From JAEWSN01 sp942493335 (lineage in GTDB: Bacteria; Bacillota; Clostridia; DSM-8532): 64,000 bases of DNA. The notes beneath the pieces were generated by a model. The model was not told where the DNA came from and searched no databases. It saw nothing but the letters and a program-made list of their open reading frames with translations. The stretch covers positions 1,922,001 to 1,986,000 of the forward strand of contig OW818693.1 in assembly GCA_942493335.1 (NCBI GenBank). Reading direction: 5' to 3'. This document shows, in pieces, positions 36,003 to 45,456 of the stretch. The translations under genes were made by a program, and so were the position numbers. How positions within the stretch are numbered: the stretch's first letter is position 1; each line of letters opens with the position of its first letter.

Positions 36003-39000
36003 TCACCGTGCCTTGAACGGAGAAATCCGCAATCTGAAGGCAATCTGTTTCTGATCCAGCCGATACTGCGGCAGCAGCTCCGGCCCGCAGCTGTTTGATC
36101 CAACACCGCTCTGCGCCCAGTCCAAGTGCACGACTGTCTCGCCGAAAGGTGCCAATTCATGCGGGTGCATGGCTTCCGCCAGCATTTCAGGCGTATAGTG
36201 CGCGGCGTTGAAGGTGAAGGAGCCGTCCGCCGTGAACCTGAGGCCTTCGCCCAGCGCATTCGAGAGACAGGCCCATTCCGTGCCATAATGGCTTCCGTTT
36301 TCCTGTGGCTTGAGGTATGGTTCGTGCATAGCAGCCACGTTTGTATCGAAGCGGCTCATCCAGGTGCTCTGATTCTTGTCCCGATAGCTTTCATGCGGTC
36401 CGAAACCAAAGTATGAAACCTGCTCGAATCCCTCGGGCAACGTCCAGCGGAGACCGAAACGCGGCAGGAAGGGCAGGCCTTCGCGTACCGTGGCATCCGT
36501 TTCCATCAGAATTTCACCATTTCCGAATACGGTCCATGAAACGGTTCCGCGCACGACCGGTTTCCTGGTATGTCCGCCCAATGACCACGTGACCTGAAGC
36601 GTGACCATGTCCGGTCCGCATGCCGCCACTTCCACCCTGTAGGGACGCATGGACAGGCGATCGAAGCCTTCCTCCTGCCAGACATTCCGGATGTTGCGGT
36701 CATTGTCCGTCGGTGCGCGCCAGATGGTAAAGGCAGGCATACCGGACAGCATGGAGGTCCCATTGATTTCGAGACCCGTGAAGCTGCCGTGGATCTTGCT
36801 GAACCGGTAGGAAAAGGCGTCGCCGGACACATCGATTTCCTGTTCGGTCTCCGTCACGGACAGCCCCGAGGCCTTGCCAGCAGGAGCTTCGGAAGGGAAC
36901 GCCGGACGGGCGACAGGCAATTCGAACTGTTCGAATGCAATCTCAGTACCGGCGGGCATCCAGGGCAAGGTCGCCTCCGTGACGACGGACAGCCGAAGGA
37001 ACCAGCGTCCGGCAGCGTTTTGGGGCACCTTGTGCGGAATCTCAAGAACCGAGCGTCCGTGCGGGGCGGTCTCCGGCAGGAATGCGGTTCCTTCCTGCAC
37101 GAGAACACCGTCCTGCTCGATCGTCCAGCGAACGGACAGATCATACAATCCACGGAAATCATAGCGGTTCTGTACGACGCACAGTCCGACATTGGCATGG
37201 TGGCAGTCGAACCGGACAGGCGCATAGACCTGTTTCGCTTCCAGCAGGCCGGAATGGGGCGTACGGTCCGGATAGACCAGTCCGTCCATGCAGAAGTTGC
37301 CGTCATGTGGTTTCTCACCGGAGTCGCCGCCATAGGCGTAATACACGGTGCCGTCAGCCGTTGCCGTTTTTACGGCGTGATCGGTCCATTCCCAGATGAA
37401 GCCGCCCGCATAGCGGTCGTCGGTCATGAACAGGTCCCAATAATCCTGCAGATCACCAGGTCCGTTGCCCATGGCGTGGCAGTATTCACACAGCACATAG
37501 GGCCGGTCCTTGATGACATTCTCCGCCACATGTTTCTTCATGGTTTCCAGGGAAGGATACATCTCGCTGTGTACGTCGAGGATGGTGTTGTCCAGATCAT
37601 TCCGTCCCCATCCGGTCGCTCCTTCGTAATGCAGCAGGCGGGAAGTGTCGCGGTTCTTCACCCATTCCGCCATCCTGAGGTGGTTCACGCCATAACCGGA
37701 CTCGTTTCCGAGGGACCACATCACCACGCAGGAACGGTTCTTGTCGCGCTCCACCATGCGGCGGACCCTGTCCACATAGCTGGCCTCGTATTCAGGCAGA
37801 TTTGAAATCCAGCTGATGTCGCCGGCCGTACCCGCGCCATGACATTCAAGGTCTGTCTCGTCAATGACATAGAACCCGTATTCATCGCATAGTTCGAGAA
37901 AGCGGGGATCGTTCGGGTAATGGGAGGTTCGGATGGCGTTCACGTTGTGGCGCTTCATGGTGTCAAGATCCAGGCGCATGTGGGCCATCGGCGTGACATG
38001 GCCGAGTTCCGGGTGGGAATCATGCCGGTTGACACCGCGGAATTTCACCTTTTGTCCATTCAGAAAAAGAACGGCATTCTTCACTTCGATTTTGCGGAAG
38101 CCGACGCGGGTTCGGATGATTTCGGTTCCACAGTGGAGAAGGAGCGTGTACAAGTGAGGAATTTCAGCATTCCAGACGAGCGGTTCCGCCACTTCGAACG
38201 CCACCGTGCCTTTTGCGCCTTTCTTCATGGAAGCTGTGCCCACGACAGTTCCGTCGGGCGCCAGCAGTTCGGCTTTCACACCGGCTGAACCGCCTTCGAT
38301 CTCGATTTCACAGGAAAGGCCGGCTGACGGGAATCCGTCATTGGCTCCAGCAGCGTCGAATGCGCCATCCAGACGTGTTCTCACAAAAAAATCACGAACA
38401 TGGACCGGGTCGCGGCTGACCAGATAGACATCCCGGAAAATACCGGACATGCGGAACATGTCCTGATCCTCCAGATAGCTCCCGTCGCACCATTTGAGGA
38501 CCATGACCGCAATCCGGTTGCGTCCCGCCCTCACAAGGGAGGTGATGTCGAATTCCGAAGTCATGTGGCTGACCTGGCTGTAACCGGCAAGCAGACCATT
38601 CACCCAGACATAGAAGCAGGAATCCACACCCTCGAAGACCAGTGTGGTCTTCCGGTCGCCATGCGGTTCCAGCGTAAAATCCCGCACGTGCAGGCCGGCC
38701 GGGTTGTCGACCGGTACAAACGGCGGATCCGCCGGGTAGGGATAATTGATGTTCGTATAATGGGGAATGTCATACCCATACATCTGCCAGTTCGAAGGAA
38801 CAGGCAGGGCATCCCAATCCGAAGCATCGAAATCTTCGGTCTGGAACCCCTCTTCGACCTGATGCACGGCATCGTGGTACTTGAATCGCCAGGTTCCGTT
38901 CAGGGACTGGACGCGATCCGAAGGGGCGGAAATGCCGCCGGTCGCGGTTTTCAGATCGGTATAGGGCACAAAGAAGGCATGCGGTTCCAGACAGTTCACA

Positions 39001-39044
39001 TGAAGAACCGCCGGGTTTTCCCAATATTTTTCCACGTTGATCAT
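36003..39044 (-). CDS. lacZ: GH2 beta-galactosidase
   Basis: 1013-residue LacZ-type enzyme hydrolysing beta-galactosides. The order is normal: sugar-binding domain, Ig-like domain, TIM barrel, Ig-like and a C-terminal beta-sandwich. The acid/base glutamate is in MWSLGNESGYG and the nucleophile in CEYCHAMGNGPGDL; KFRGVNRHDSHPELG is another family block. No signal peptide, so it is cytoplasmic. ATG 39044 follows GGGAGGA. It has its own promoter, a nearby palindrome and a terminator, so it is likely monocistronic. Confidence 0.96.
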   Translation of the reverse strand: MINVEKYWENPAVLHVNCLEPHAFFVPYTDLKTATGGISAPSDRVQSLNGTWRFKYHDAVHQVEEGFQTEDFDASDWDALPVPSNWQMYGYDIPHYTNINYPYPADPPFVPVDNPAGLHVRDFTLEPHGDRKTTLVFEGVDSCFYVWVNGLLAGYSQVSHMTSEFDITSLVRAGRNRIAVMVLKWCDGSYLEDQDMFRMSGIFRDVYLVSRDPVHVRDFFVRTRLDGAFDAAGANDGFPSAGLSCEIEIEGGSAGVKAELLAPDGTVVGTASMKKGAKGTVAFEVAEPLVWNAEIPHLYTLLLHCGTEIIRTRVGFRKIEVKNAVLFLNGQKVKFRGVNRHDSHPELGHVTPMAHMRLDLDTMKRHNVNAIRTSHYPNDPRFLELCDEYGFYVIDETDLECHGAGTAGDISWISNLPEYEASYVDRVRRMVERDKNRSCVVMWSLGNESGYGVNHLRMAEWVKNRDTSRLLHYEGATGWGRNDLDNTILDVHSEMYPSLETMKKHVAENVIKDRPYVLCEYCHAMGNGPGDLQDYWDLFMTDDRYAGGFIWEWTDHAVKTATADGTVYYAYGGDSGEKPHDGNFCMDGLVYPDRTPHSGLLEAKQVYAPVRFDCHHANVGLCVVQNRYDFRGLYDLSVRWTIEQDGVLVQEGTAFLPETAPHGRSVLEIPHKVPQNAAGRWFLRLSVVTEATLPWMPAGTEIAFEQFELPVARPAFPSEAPAGKASGLSVTETEQEIDVSGDAFSYRFSKIHGSFTGLEINGTSMLSGMPAFTIWRAPTDNDRNIRNVWQEEGFDRLSMRPYRVEVAACGPDMVTLQVTWSLGGHTRKPVVRGTVSWTVFGNGEILMETDATVREGLPFLPRFGLRWTLPEGFEQVSYFGFGPHESYRDKNQSTWMSRFDTNVAAMHEPYLKPQENGSHYGTEWACLSNALGEGLRFTADGSFTFNAAHYTPEMLAEAMHPHELAPFGETVVHLDWAQSGVGSNSCGPELLPQYRLDQKQIAFRLRISPFKAR

Positions 39045-39135
39045 CCTGATGTCCTCCCATCGTCCTGCGGGCAGCCTTCGGAAGCATCCGAGGCCGTCCG
39101 GTCAGAGACACTCCGCGGCACGAAGCTCCCTTGTC

Positions 39136-39164
39136 ATTATATGTTTTGCCACGACCACGGACAA
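39136..39164 (-). promoter_or_regulatory. Promoter of the GH2 gene
   Basis: Minus strand TTGTCC (39159-39164), 17 bases, TATAAT (39136-39141), giving a leader of about 85 bases. Confidence 0.65.
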
Positions 39165-39174
39165 TCGGAATGTA

Positions 39175-39197
39175 TTCATATCCTATGACGATATGAA
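39175..39197. promoter_or_regulatory. Inverted repeat next to the GH2 promoter
   Basis: TTCATATC and GATATGAA are exact inverted arms with a 7-base spacer, ending 11 bases upstream of the -35 box. The position fits an activator site, or a repressor site acting by looping. No regulator gene is adjacent. Confidence 0.6.
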
Positions 39198-39313
39198 CAT
39201 TGATTCTCGTGCAACAACTCGTTTCGACGGGTTTCTTGCAGGGTTCCTTTATTGCTGCAGGCAAACGGCACAAAAGGTGCCATTCACAGACGAAATCAAC
39301 ATTGAGCGCACAG

Positions 39314-39934
39314 TCAGCCGGGATTCGCTGAAGCTACAGCCCGTATCGGAGAAGAGTCCGCCTCCAGCTTCAGCGGAAATCCGAAAAAAGTGACGCCGGA
39401 AAGCCCGAGGAGCGCTTCAAGACCTGTCAGATTCTCCACAATGAAAATGCCGGCAGCAAACAGCTGCTTGTGAGAAGGGAAGGGAAACGGATCCGGAGAA
39501 GGCGTATCGATGCCCAGAAGCTTGATCCGATGTTCCACCAGCCTGACAGCGAAGGCTTCCGTAATGGCGGGATGGTCCTGAAAATAGTCACCGGTGCCGA
39601 ACACGGCATCATGCCCGGTACACAGCAGCACGATATCATCCGGCGCAACGCGGGCCCAGTCGATGGAATCCGGCCCGATCTCCTTCCTGCCGCGCACGTC
39701 GAACACGACGGCTTTGCCGCAGAACCTGGAGAGGTCATGGTCCGCAATGACTGCCGGATGATCCGACATGTGCATCAGCCCGTCCACATGGGTTCCCACA
39801 TGCGGACCGAATGAAAGGACGGAGTTGTTGTATCCGTCCGTTTCAAAGTGCTTGTTCCGGACAACGGAAACGGACAGATCCCCGGGATAGACCGGCATGC
39901 CGTCCATAATGCGGTGACTGAGGTCAAACCACAT
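39314..39934 (-). CDS. Cyclase-family metal-dependent hydrolase
   Basis: 206 residues of the family that includes bacterial kynurenine formamidase and so-called putative cyclases. The metal motif HxGTHxD is present as GPHVGTHVDG near residue 45, with a second histidine region DHPAITEAF and the closing GIDTPSPDPFPF. The reaction here is unknown; amide, ester or lactone hydrolysis is typical. ATG 39934 follows GGAGGAAAG. It lies 54 bases after the acyl-CoA synthetase gene and may act in the same pathway. Confidence 0.8.
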   Translation of the reverse strand: MWFDLSHRIMDGMPVYPGDLSVSVVRNKHFETDGYNNSVLSFGPHVGTHVDGLMHMSDHPAVIADHDLSRFCGKAVVFDVRGRKEIGPDSIDWARVAPDDIVLLCTGHDAVFGTGDYFQDHPAITEAFAVRLVEHRIKLLGIDTPSPDPFPFPSHKQLFAAGIFIVENLTGLEALLGLSGVTFFGFPLKLEADSSPIRAVASANPG

Positions 39935-39988
39935 GGCGCTTTCCTCCGAACCGTTCCATCGCTGTGTTGTGAAACCAACGCAAAACGG

Positions 39989-41668
39989 TCATTTCTCAAC
40001 ATATTTCGTCTGATCTTCCTTCCGGATCTGGGCGCGCTTGATCTTCCCCCCGATGGTCTTCGGCAGTTCCTCCACGAATTCGAGGATGCGCGGGTACTTG
40101 TAGGGGGCGGTCACCTGCTTGACATAGTTCTGGATCTCCTGCCGCAAGGCGTCGGTCGGCGCGAAGCCTTTTGCCAGCACGACGGTCGCTTTCACGACGA
40201 TGCCGCGGATACTGTCGGGCGCGCCGGTCACTGCGCATTCCACCACGGCGGGATGCCCGATGATGGCGCTTTCCACCTCGAACGGGCTGATCCGGTAACC
40301 GGATGCCTTGATGACATCATCATTGCGTCCGACAAACCAGAAAAGTCCGTATTCATCCCGATACGCGACATCACCCGTATGATACATGTCGTCGTGCCAG
40401 ACCCTGCGCGTCACATCCTCATCCTTGTAATATCCGTGGAACAGACCGGCAGGATGCTTCGAATCCGCATCCCGGATGACCAGTTCGCCTTCCACGCCGG
40501 CCGGACAGGAATGGCCGGATTCATCCACGATGTCGATGTTGTAGGCGGGATTCGGCATGCCCATGGAGCCCGGCCGAATCTCCATCCATTCGTTGTCCAA
40601 CACCAGAACCGTCGTTTCCGACTGGCCGAATCCGTTGAAAATCTGCAGCCCGGTCTCCCGATGGAATTTTTGCCAGACTTCCGCATTCAGCGGTTCGCCC
40701 GCTGTTGAACAATGGCGCAGGGAAGAAAGATCATAATTCTTCACATCATGCTGCAGCAGGAAACGATAGATGGTGGGCGGCGCGCAGAATGTGGTCAGCT
40801 TGTAGTGCGCCATCTTCTCCAACAACGTTGCCGGATCGAACCGATCCATATCGTACACAAACTGGACGGCGCCGCAAATCCACTGACCGTAAAGTTTTCC
40901 CCAGCCGAATTTGGCCCAGCCTGAATCCGCAAGTGTCAGGTGGAGCCCCCCGTCCTGCACCTGCTGCCAGTAGCGCGCGGTTACGATGTGCCCGAGCGGA
41001 TACGTGAAGGTATGCACGGCCATTTTCGGCATGCTGGTGGTCCCCGAGGTGAAATAGATGATCATGTTGTCATCGTTGGAGGTATCCGCACCCCCGGTCG
41101 GACGCTCCCATTGCGGCTCGGACTGTACCATCCCGGCGTCGAAGTCCACCCAGCCCTCCCGGGATCCGCCCACCAGAACCAGGGATTCCAGCGTCGGGGA
41201 TTTCTCCCGTGCTTCCTCCACATGCGCGAGCACGTCTTCCTGGTTCCAGGCGACCAGCATCTTCACACCGGCCGCATTGTTCCTGTATTCCAGGTCCTTT
41301 GCCGTCAACTGGTTTGTGGATGGAATGTATACGGCGCCGATTTTGGCAAGTGCGAAGGCCACCGTATAGAATTCATAGCGACGCCGCAGAAGCAGCATGA
41401 CGATGTCGCCTTTCCCCACACCAAGACGTACAAACAGGTTGGCCGCCCGATCAGACTGCTCCTTCAGGTCCGCAAAGGTGAAGACGCGTTCCCCGCCGTG
41501 GTCGTCACACCAGACAAGTGCCGGTTTCCCGGGTTCCAGCCGCGCATATTCGTCGATGATGTCGTAGGCGAAATTGAAGTTTTCCGGAACACGGATGTGC
41601 AGGTTTTCCGAGAAGTCTTCGTAGGAAGCGAAGGTCGTCCTGTCCAGAAAGCGATCCATCAGGTTCAT
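39989..41668 (-). CDS. AMP-dependent acyl-CoA synthetase
   Basis: 559-residue adenylate-forming enzyme activating a carboxylic acid to its CoA thioester. The P-loop-like signature YFTSGTTSMPKMAVH, the motif NGFGQSETT, YHTGDVAY and the hinge GRNDDVIKASGYRISPFEVE are all present, with the catalytic lysine in PKTIGGKIKR. It is closest in layout to acetyl/medium-chain synthetases. ATG 41668 follows GGGAGGA; an upstream extension overlaps repeats. Upstream lies a cupin-XRE regulator and downstream a cyclase-family hydrolase, suggesting a small catabolic operon for an organic acid. Confidence 0.9.
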   Translation of the reverse strand: MNLMDRFLDRTTFASYEDFSENLHIRVPENFNFAYDIIDEYARLEPGKPALVWCDDHGGERVFTFADLKEQSDRAANLFVRLGVGKGDIVMLLLRRRYEFYTVAFALAKIGAVYIPSTNQLTAKDLEYRNNAAGVKMLVAWNQEDVLAHVEEAREKSPTLESLVLVGGSREGWVDFDAGMVQSEPQWERPTGGADTSNDDNMIIYFTSGTTSMPKMAVHTFTYPLGHIVTARYWQQVQDGGLHLTLADSGWAKFGWGKLYGQWICGAVQFVYDMDRFDPATLLEKMAHYKLTTFCAPPTIYRFLLQHDVKNYDLSSLRHCSTAGEPLNAEVWQKFHRETGLQIFNGFGQSETTVLVLDNEWMEIRPGSMGMPNPAYNIDIVDESGHSCPAGVEGELVIRDADSKHPAGLFHGYYKDEDVTRRVWHDDMYHTGDVAYRDEYGLFWFVGRNDDVIKASGYRISPFEVESAIIGHPAVVECAVTGAPDSIRGIVVKATVVLAKGFAPTDALRQEIQNYVKQVTAPYKYPRILEFVEELPKTIGGKIKRAQIRKEDQTKYVEK

Positions 41669-41702
41669 GCGCCATATCCTCCCATTTGTCCGGTTCCGGC
41701 TT

Positions 41703-41800
41703 CTTTGGCTGATCACGCCGGAATACGCACGCCTCAGTCGATTTCGGCCGGATCATGCCTTCCTCCGCCAATTTCGGCTGTATCATGCCTGTCTTCGCCT
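41703..41800. repeat. Short degenerate tandem repeat between regulator and synthetase genes
   Basis: Two 30-base copies starting ATTTCGGC at 41741 and 41771 match at about three quarters of positions, with a weaker copy from about 41703. It occupies most of the 136-base gap. Confidence 0.5.
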
Positions 41801-41804
41801 GTTC

Positions 41805-42353
41805 CTACAGAAGTATGACAGTGAGGAACCTCGCAGGCTTTTCATCCAGCGACAGCATGCGGTGCGGGAGCATGCTGTTGAAATACAGGGAATCGCCCGG
41901 TTCCAGGAGATAAGCCTGTCCATCGACTTCCACCCGCATGCGCCCCTCCAGACAATAGTTGAACTCCTGTCCCTTGTGCATGACGGTCTCCGGAGACTTG
42001 TTCGGGTCCAGCGTGACCAGCAGCGGCTCGATTTTCCGGTTCGCGTACTTGTACGCAAGGCTCTCGAAACGATACTGGTCGTAGCGCTCAATCCCAAGCC
42101 CTTCCCCACTGCGGATGAGACAAGCGTCATGCAGCTTCGGGGACACGCCCGTCAGAATTTCCGTCATGTCCACGCCGTAAAGGTCGGCCGCCGCATAAAT
42201 GAGGCTGACGGGTATGTCATCCTCTCCGGATTCATACTTCCGGAGAAACTCCGTGGAAATTCCGAGCCGGCCGGCGACGGATTCCTCCGAAAACCCGGCA
42301 AGCAGCCGGAGTCCCTTGATACGGACCGCAATGTCCTTGACGCGTTGATTCAT
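41805..42353 (-). CDS. XRE-family regulator with C-terminal cupin
   Basis: 182 residues. N-terminal HTH (IRIKGLRLLAGFSEESVAG, LGISTEFLRKYESGEDDIP) and a C-terminal cupin barrel (GQEFNYCLEGRMRVEVDG, LEPGDSLYFNSMLPHRM). Such fusions regulate adjacent metabolic genes in response to a small ligand. Here the immediate downstream gene is the acyl-CoA synthetase, and this pairing is common. ATG 42353 follows GGAAGGAA. Confidence 0.88.
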   Translation of the reverse strand: MNQRVKDIAVRIKGLRLLAGFSEESVAGRLGISTEFLRKYESGEDDIPVSLIYAAADLYGVDMTEILTGVSPKLHDACLIRSGEGLGIERYDQYRFESLAYKYANRKIEPLLVTLDPNKSPETVMHKGQEFNYCLEGRMRVEVDGQAYLLEPGDSLYFNSMLPHRMLSLDEKPARFLTVILL

Positions 42354-42385
42354 GAGGGGTTCCTTCCTCTCCGGGTCAAGCCCGT

Positions 42386-42697
42386 TCAATTCGCCCAGTA
42401 ATCCACAACAAACGCACCTTCCACAAAAGGCCCGATCAGCTGTTTGAAGGCTTCATGCGCGGGATGGGGAAGATAGGCATCCCGATCCGCCTCCGAATGG
42501 AAGGTAAGGACATAGCAGTGGGTGAAGCCCTGGCTCAGGCCTTCCGGACTGATGTCCATCCCCCATTCGAACGCATCCACACCGGGCATCTGGTCCGCCA
42601 ATGCGGAAAACGCCTTCGTGATGCCGGTCTTGTCTGTCTCCGAAGTGCCTGCCATGAACTTGAAAAGGACTACATGCCTTAGTTTTTTCCGTTCCAC
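42386..42697 (-). CDS. Dabb-family stress-responsive A/B barrel protein
   Basis: 103 residues with the Dabb pattern: RHVVLFKFMAGT at the N-terminus, WGMDISPEGLSQGFTHCYVL in the centre and HPAHEAFKQLIGPFVEGAFV near the end. These ferredoxin-like dimers have varied or unknown roles. The start is GTG 42697, seven bases after GGAGG. It ends 32 bases before the regulator gene on the same strand and may be in the same operon. Confidence 0.85.
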   Translation of the reverse strand: MERKKLRHVVLFKFMAGTSETDKTGITKAFSALADQMPGVDAFEWGMDISPEGLSQGFTHCYVLTFHSEADRDAYLPHPAHEAFKQLIGPFVEGAFVVDYWAN

Positions 42698-42766
42698 AAC
42701 GAATCCTCCCTGTTTGCCTTTCCCGGTTCGGGAATGAGGTAAATCATGTCTGTATGCAGCAGATAA

Positions 42767-43252
42767 TCATTCGATTTCCTGCCCCTCCCAGCCCTTGCAG
42801 ACATCCACCCACCCGCGTGCGCCGGAATAGGTTTCCAACTCGTCACAGGTCAGACGGATCGCCGAATTGCCACTCCCGCAGGCGGGAAGGACATGCTCGA
42901 AACGCCGCAGGGATCTGTCAAGCCAGACGGGCAAATCGTGGATCAGGCCAAACGGACAGATGCCGCCAACCGCGTGTCCGGTAAAAAACAAAGCTTCCTC
43001 TGCGGTGAGCATCCGCGGTTTTCCGCCAAATACGGCCTTGAACCTGCCGTTGTCCGTACGCGCGTCGCCTGCCGCCACGACGATCATGGCGCCATCACCG
43101 TCCCGAAAGGTCAGGGTCTTGGCGATATGTGCCGGCTCCACGCCCGCCGCAGCAGCCGCCAGTTCAACCGTGGCACTGGATGCATCGAATTCCAGGATAT
43201 CCTTTTCCCGACCCCAGCGGGCCAGATGTCTTCTTACTGCCTCAATGGCCAT
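42767..43252 (-). CDS. YbaK/EbsC-type aminoacyl-tRNA deacylase
   Basis: 161 residues of the YbaK/ProX editing-domain fold, whose members hydrolyse mischarged tRNAs such as Cys-tRNA(Pro). Signature segments are IAKTLTFRDGDGAMIVVAAGD, with the lysine conserved for catalysis, and the loop HAVGGICPFGL. ATG 43252 follows GGAGGATCG. It begins 12 bases after the hemolysin III gene, so the two are co-transcribed. Its true tRNA substrate is not predictable. Confidence 0.85.
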   Translation of the reverse strand: MAIEAVRRHLARWGREKDILEFDASSATVELAAAAAGVEPAHIAKTLTFRDGDGAMIVVAAGDARTDNGRFKAVFGGKPRMLTAEEALFFTGHAVGGICPFGLIHDLPVWLDRSLRRFEHVLPACGSGNSAIRLTCDELETYSGARGWVDVCKGWEGQEIE

Positions 43253-43264
43253 ACGATCCTCCGA

Positions 43265-43903
43265 TCAGAAGAAGAAAACAATCCCAATGGCATGGGCGGC
43301 TGCACCAAGGCTGACAAAAAGATGCCAGACCATGTGATGGTACTTGAACCCCTTCTTCGCGTAGAAGATGGCGCCAATCGTATAGAACAGCCCCCCCGCA
43401 AGGAGCAGGAGCTGCAGGCCCATCTGCGCCTTGGCGATGAACAGCGGAAAGAAGATGACGACTGTCCAGCCCATGATAAGGTAGATGGCCAGACTCGGCT
43501 TCATGACCTTGCGACTGGAAAGCGCTTTCTGCAGGATGCCGAATATGACCATCGTCCACTGGATGGCGAAGATCAGCCAGCCCTGCCACCCGCCCAGAAC
43601 GGAGAGCGCAATGGGCGTGTAACTGCCTGCTATGGCGACATAAATGAAGCTGTGATCAAGGATCCTGAATATTTCCTTGTGCTTGGAATCCTGCGCCATG
43701 GCATGGTAAAGCGCCGAACCAAGGAACATCAGGAAGATGGAAATGGAAAAGACGCTGATCGCCGCCGCATCACCAGCATTGCCGCGTGCATAGGCCACGA
43801 CCGCGGCGACCGGAATGAAGCAGAGGGCTAGAAATGCCATGGCGCCATGTGAAACGGCATTGGCGACTTCTTCCCCAAAACTCTGACGGTATGGGATTTT
43901 CAT
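43265..43903 (-). CDS. Hemolysin III family (YqfA-like) membrane protein
   Basis: 212 residues with seven predicted transmembrane helices. Family hallmarks are EEVANAVSHGAMAFLAL, GSALYHAMAQDSKHKEIF, LDHSFIYVAIAGSYTP and the final HHMVWHLFVSLGAAAH; the conserved histidines form the metal site of the PAQR/hemolysin III superfamily. Despite the name, most bacterial members are not shown to be toxins. ATG 43903 follows GGGGGA. First gene of a pair with the YbaK-like gene. Confidence 0.9.
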   Translation of the reverse strand: MKIPYRQSFGEEVANAVSHGAMAFLALCFIPVAAVVAYARGNAGDAAAISVFSISIFLMFLGSALYHAMAQDSKHKEIFRILDHSFIYVAIAGSYTPIALSVLGGWQGWLIFAIQWTMVIFGILQKALSSRKVMKPSLAIYLIMGWTVVIFFPLFIAKAQMGLQLLLLAGGLFYTIGAIFYAKKGFKYHHMVWHLFVSLGAAAHAIGIVFFF

Positions 43904-43935
43904 GCTGTCGTCCCCCTACGTTTTGTTGCCCGATC

Positions 43936-43944
43936 AGTATATCA
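43936..43944 (-). promoter_or_regulatory. Extended -10 promoter of the hemolysin III gene
   Basis: Minus strand TGATATACT: an extended -10 (TG-N-TATACT) about 33 bases before the ATG; a weak TTCATT lies 18 bases further up. Confidence 0.45.
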
Positions 43945-44034
43945 TAATGGCTCAGGCACAATGAAGGGGGAAGAAGCCAGAGCAGCGGGATGATCCCGTT
44001 CTTCCATATCGGGCCAAGTCATCTGGATTTCGCA

Positions 44035-45273
44035 TCATTCCCCATCCGGGCGTGACTTGCGATAGGTCAGCGGTGAAATGCCCGCCACTTTCCGGAAGGT
44101 CTTTGTGAAATGGCTGACATCATGGAAGTTCAGGGCGATGGAAATGTCCGTGACGCTGTTTTCCGTCGACCGCAGCAACCGCTGGGCCTCGCGGACCCTT
44201 TCACTGAGGATCCACTGGTGAGGCGTAAGCCCCGTTTCAGTCTTGAAGCGGCTCGTCAGCTGATTCCGCCCCATCCCGGACAGACGGGTGAGGTCTTCAA
44301 GGCTCACGTCCATGTAGAGATTCCGGAACAGGTAGGCACGGCATTTTTCCACAGGCGCGGAATAATGACCCGAGGCGGCATCCCGGACGCGATCCGCAAG
44401 CTCCCCGTACATCGACATGCTGAGCGTGAGAACGTCCTCCTGCGTCTGCAGTTCCTCCATATGCTGGATGATCTGATCGCTGAAAGTGAAAGCCTCCTCA
44501 TAGTGCAGGCCGCCTGCGATGGCCGCCCGCGTCGCCAGTGCCACCATGCAGATCATGTTGTTCTTCAGGCTGCGGAGCGGATCCCCTTTCGACAGGATTC
44601 CGGGGGAGCCGTCCATCGGCATGTCGCGCAACACGTTCATCAGGCGTGCGCGGTCTCCCAGACGGATACATTCCGTGATGTTCTGCTCGATCACCGGAGA
44701 ATGATGGAAGAACTGCCGCTGACGGTTGACCACCACCGCCCGTTCAGTCCCCAGCCGGACTTCTCTCCGCAGGGTTTCCGTCAGACTGTCGCTCCCGTTC
44801 TCCAGCAAGTCCATGAAATCCAACTCTTCGCCATGGGTCAGGAACCATAAAAGGATGCCAAGTTTACAGAAAGCACGGAACTCCAGCCTTGGCACTTCCC
44901 GGAAATGACGGATCAATGCGGGTTTGTGGCGAATCGGCGAACCGCTGTCCGACAGGATCCGATCCACAACCTCCATGGAGATGTCCGTTCCAAGAACCGG
45001 GCCCAGCATCAGGCTTCCCCCTTCCGGCACAGGAATCGCCATGACCAGGAACTGCTCCTGGGAGGGAGTCTGGACCGCAACCGGCGATCTCCCCCAATGA
45101 TTCCGTTTCATGGCTTGCCTCAGCAGTTCGTCCGGCGCAGGCCCGAGCGGATTCGGAGACTGCTCGCGGAGCAGGGAGAAGGTCGGGCATCCCTGTGGGT
45201 CAAGCAACCGGATACTGATCCCATGCACTTCATGCAGAATTTCCAGAACAAAGGGAGTAATACGGGTTTCCAT
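44035..45273 (-). CDS. AraC-family regulator
   Basis: 412 residues. The C-terminal 100 carry the AraC DNA-binding domain: VSLEDLTRLSGMGRNQLTSR, FKTETGLTPHQWI, SVTDISIALNFHDVSHFTK and FRKVAGISPLTYRK. The N-terminal 300 residues are helical in character and not a simple cupin; the opening segment (ILHEVHGISIRLLDPQGCPTF) could be a PAS- or PocR-like sensor, but I cannot assign it. ATG 45273 follows GGAGGACTC; a TTG five codons earlier is less likely. It is divergent from the GH3 gene, its probable target. Confidence 0.85.
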   Translation of the reverse strand: METRITPFVLEILHEVHGISIRLLDPQGCPTFSLLREQSPNPLGPAPDELLRQAMKRNHWGRSPVAVQTPSQEQFLVMAIPVPEGGSLMLGPVLGTDISMEVVDRILSDSGSPIRHKPALIRHFREVPRLEFRAFCKLGILLWFLTHGEELDFMDLLENGSDSLTETLRREVRLGTERAVVVNRQRQFFHHSPVIEQNITECIRLGDRARLMNVLRDMPMDGSPGILSKGDPLRSLKNNMICMVALATRAAIAGGLHYEEAFTFSDQIIQHMEELQTQEDVLTLSMSMYGELADRVRDAASGHYSAPVEKCRAYLFRNLYMDVSLEDLTRLSGMGRNQLTSRFKTETGLTPHQWILSERVREAQRLLRSTENSVTDISIALNFHDVSHFTKTFRKVAGISPLTYRKSRPDGE

Positions 45274-45323
45274 TGGAGAGTCCTCCAAATCTCTTGTGTT
45301 TTTTCTACAGAAATGATTCGTTT

Positions 45324-45353
45324 TTTACAATCATCATATCATGGGGATACAAT
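45324..45353 (+). promoter_or_regulatory. Promoter of the GH3 gene
   Basis: TTTACA (45324-45329), 18 bases, TACAAT (45348-45353), in the divergent gap between the AraC and GH3 genes. It predicts a leader of about 95 bases. Confidence 0.55.
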
Positions 45354-45456
45354 AAGATGGAAGCGTCGGATGGTCACCTGGATGCATGTCCGAAATCATG
45401 AACCTTCCGGTATCCGCCCTGGTTCATTCCCCCGCATAGCGCGAAAGGAGACCGAC

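Noticed and set aside
41505..41786. A small minus-strand frame starting with repeated MIQPK/MIRPK-like segments
   Set aside because: It is a translation of the degenerate repeats that then overlaps the acyl-CoA synthetase gene in another frame.
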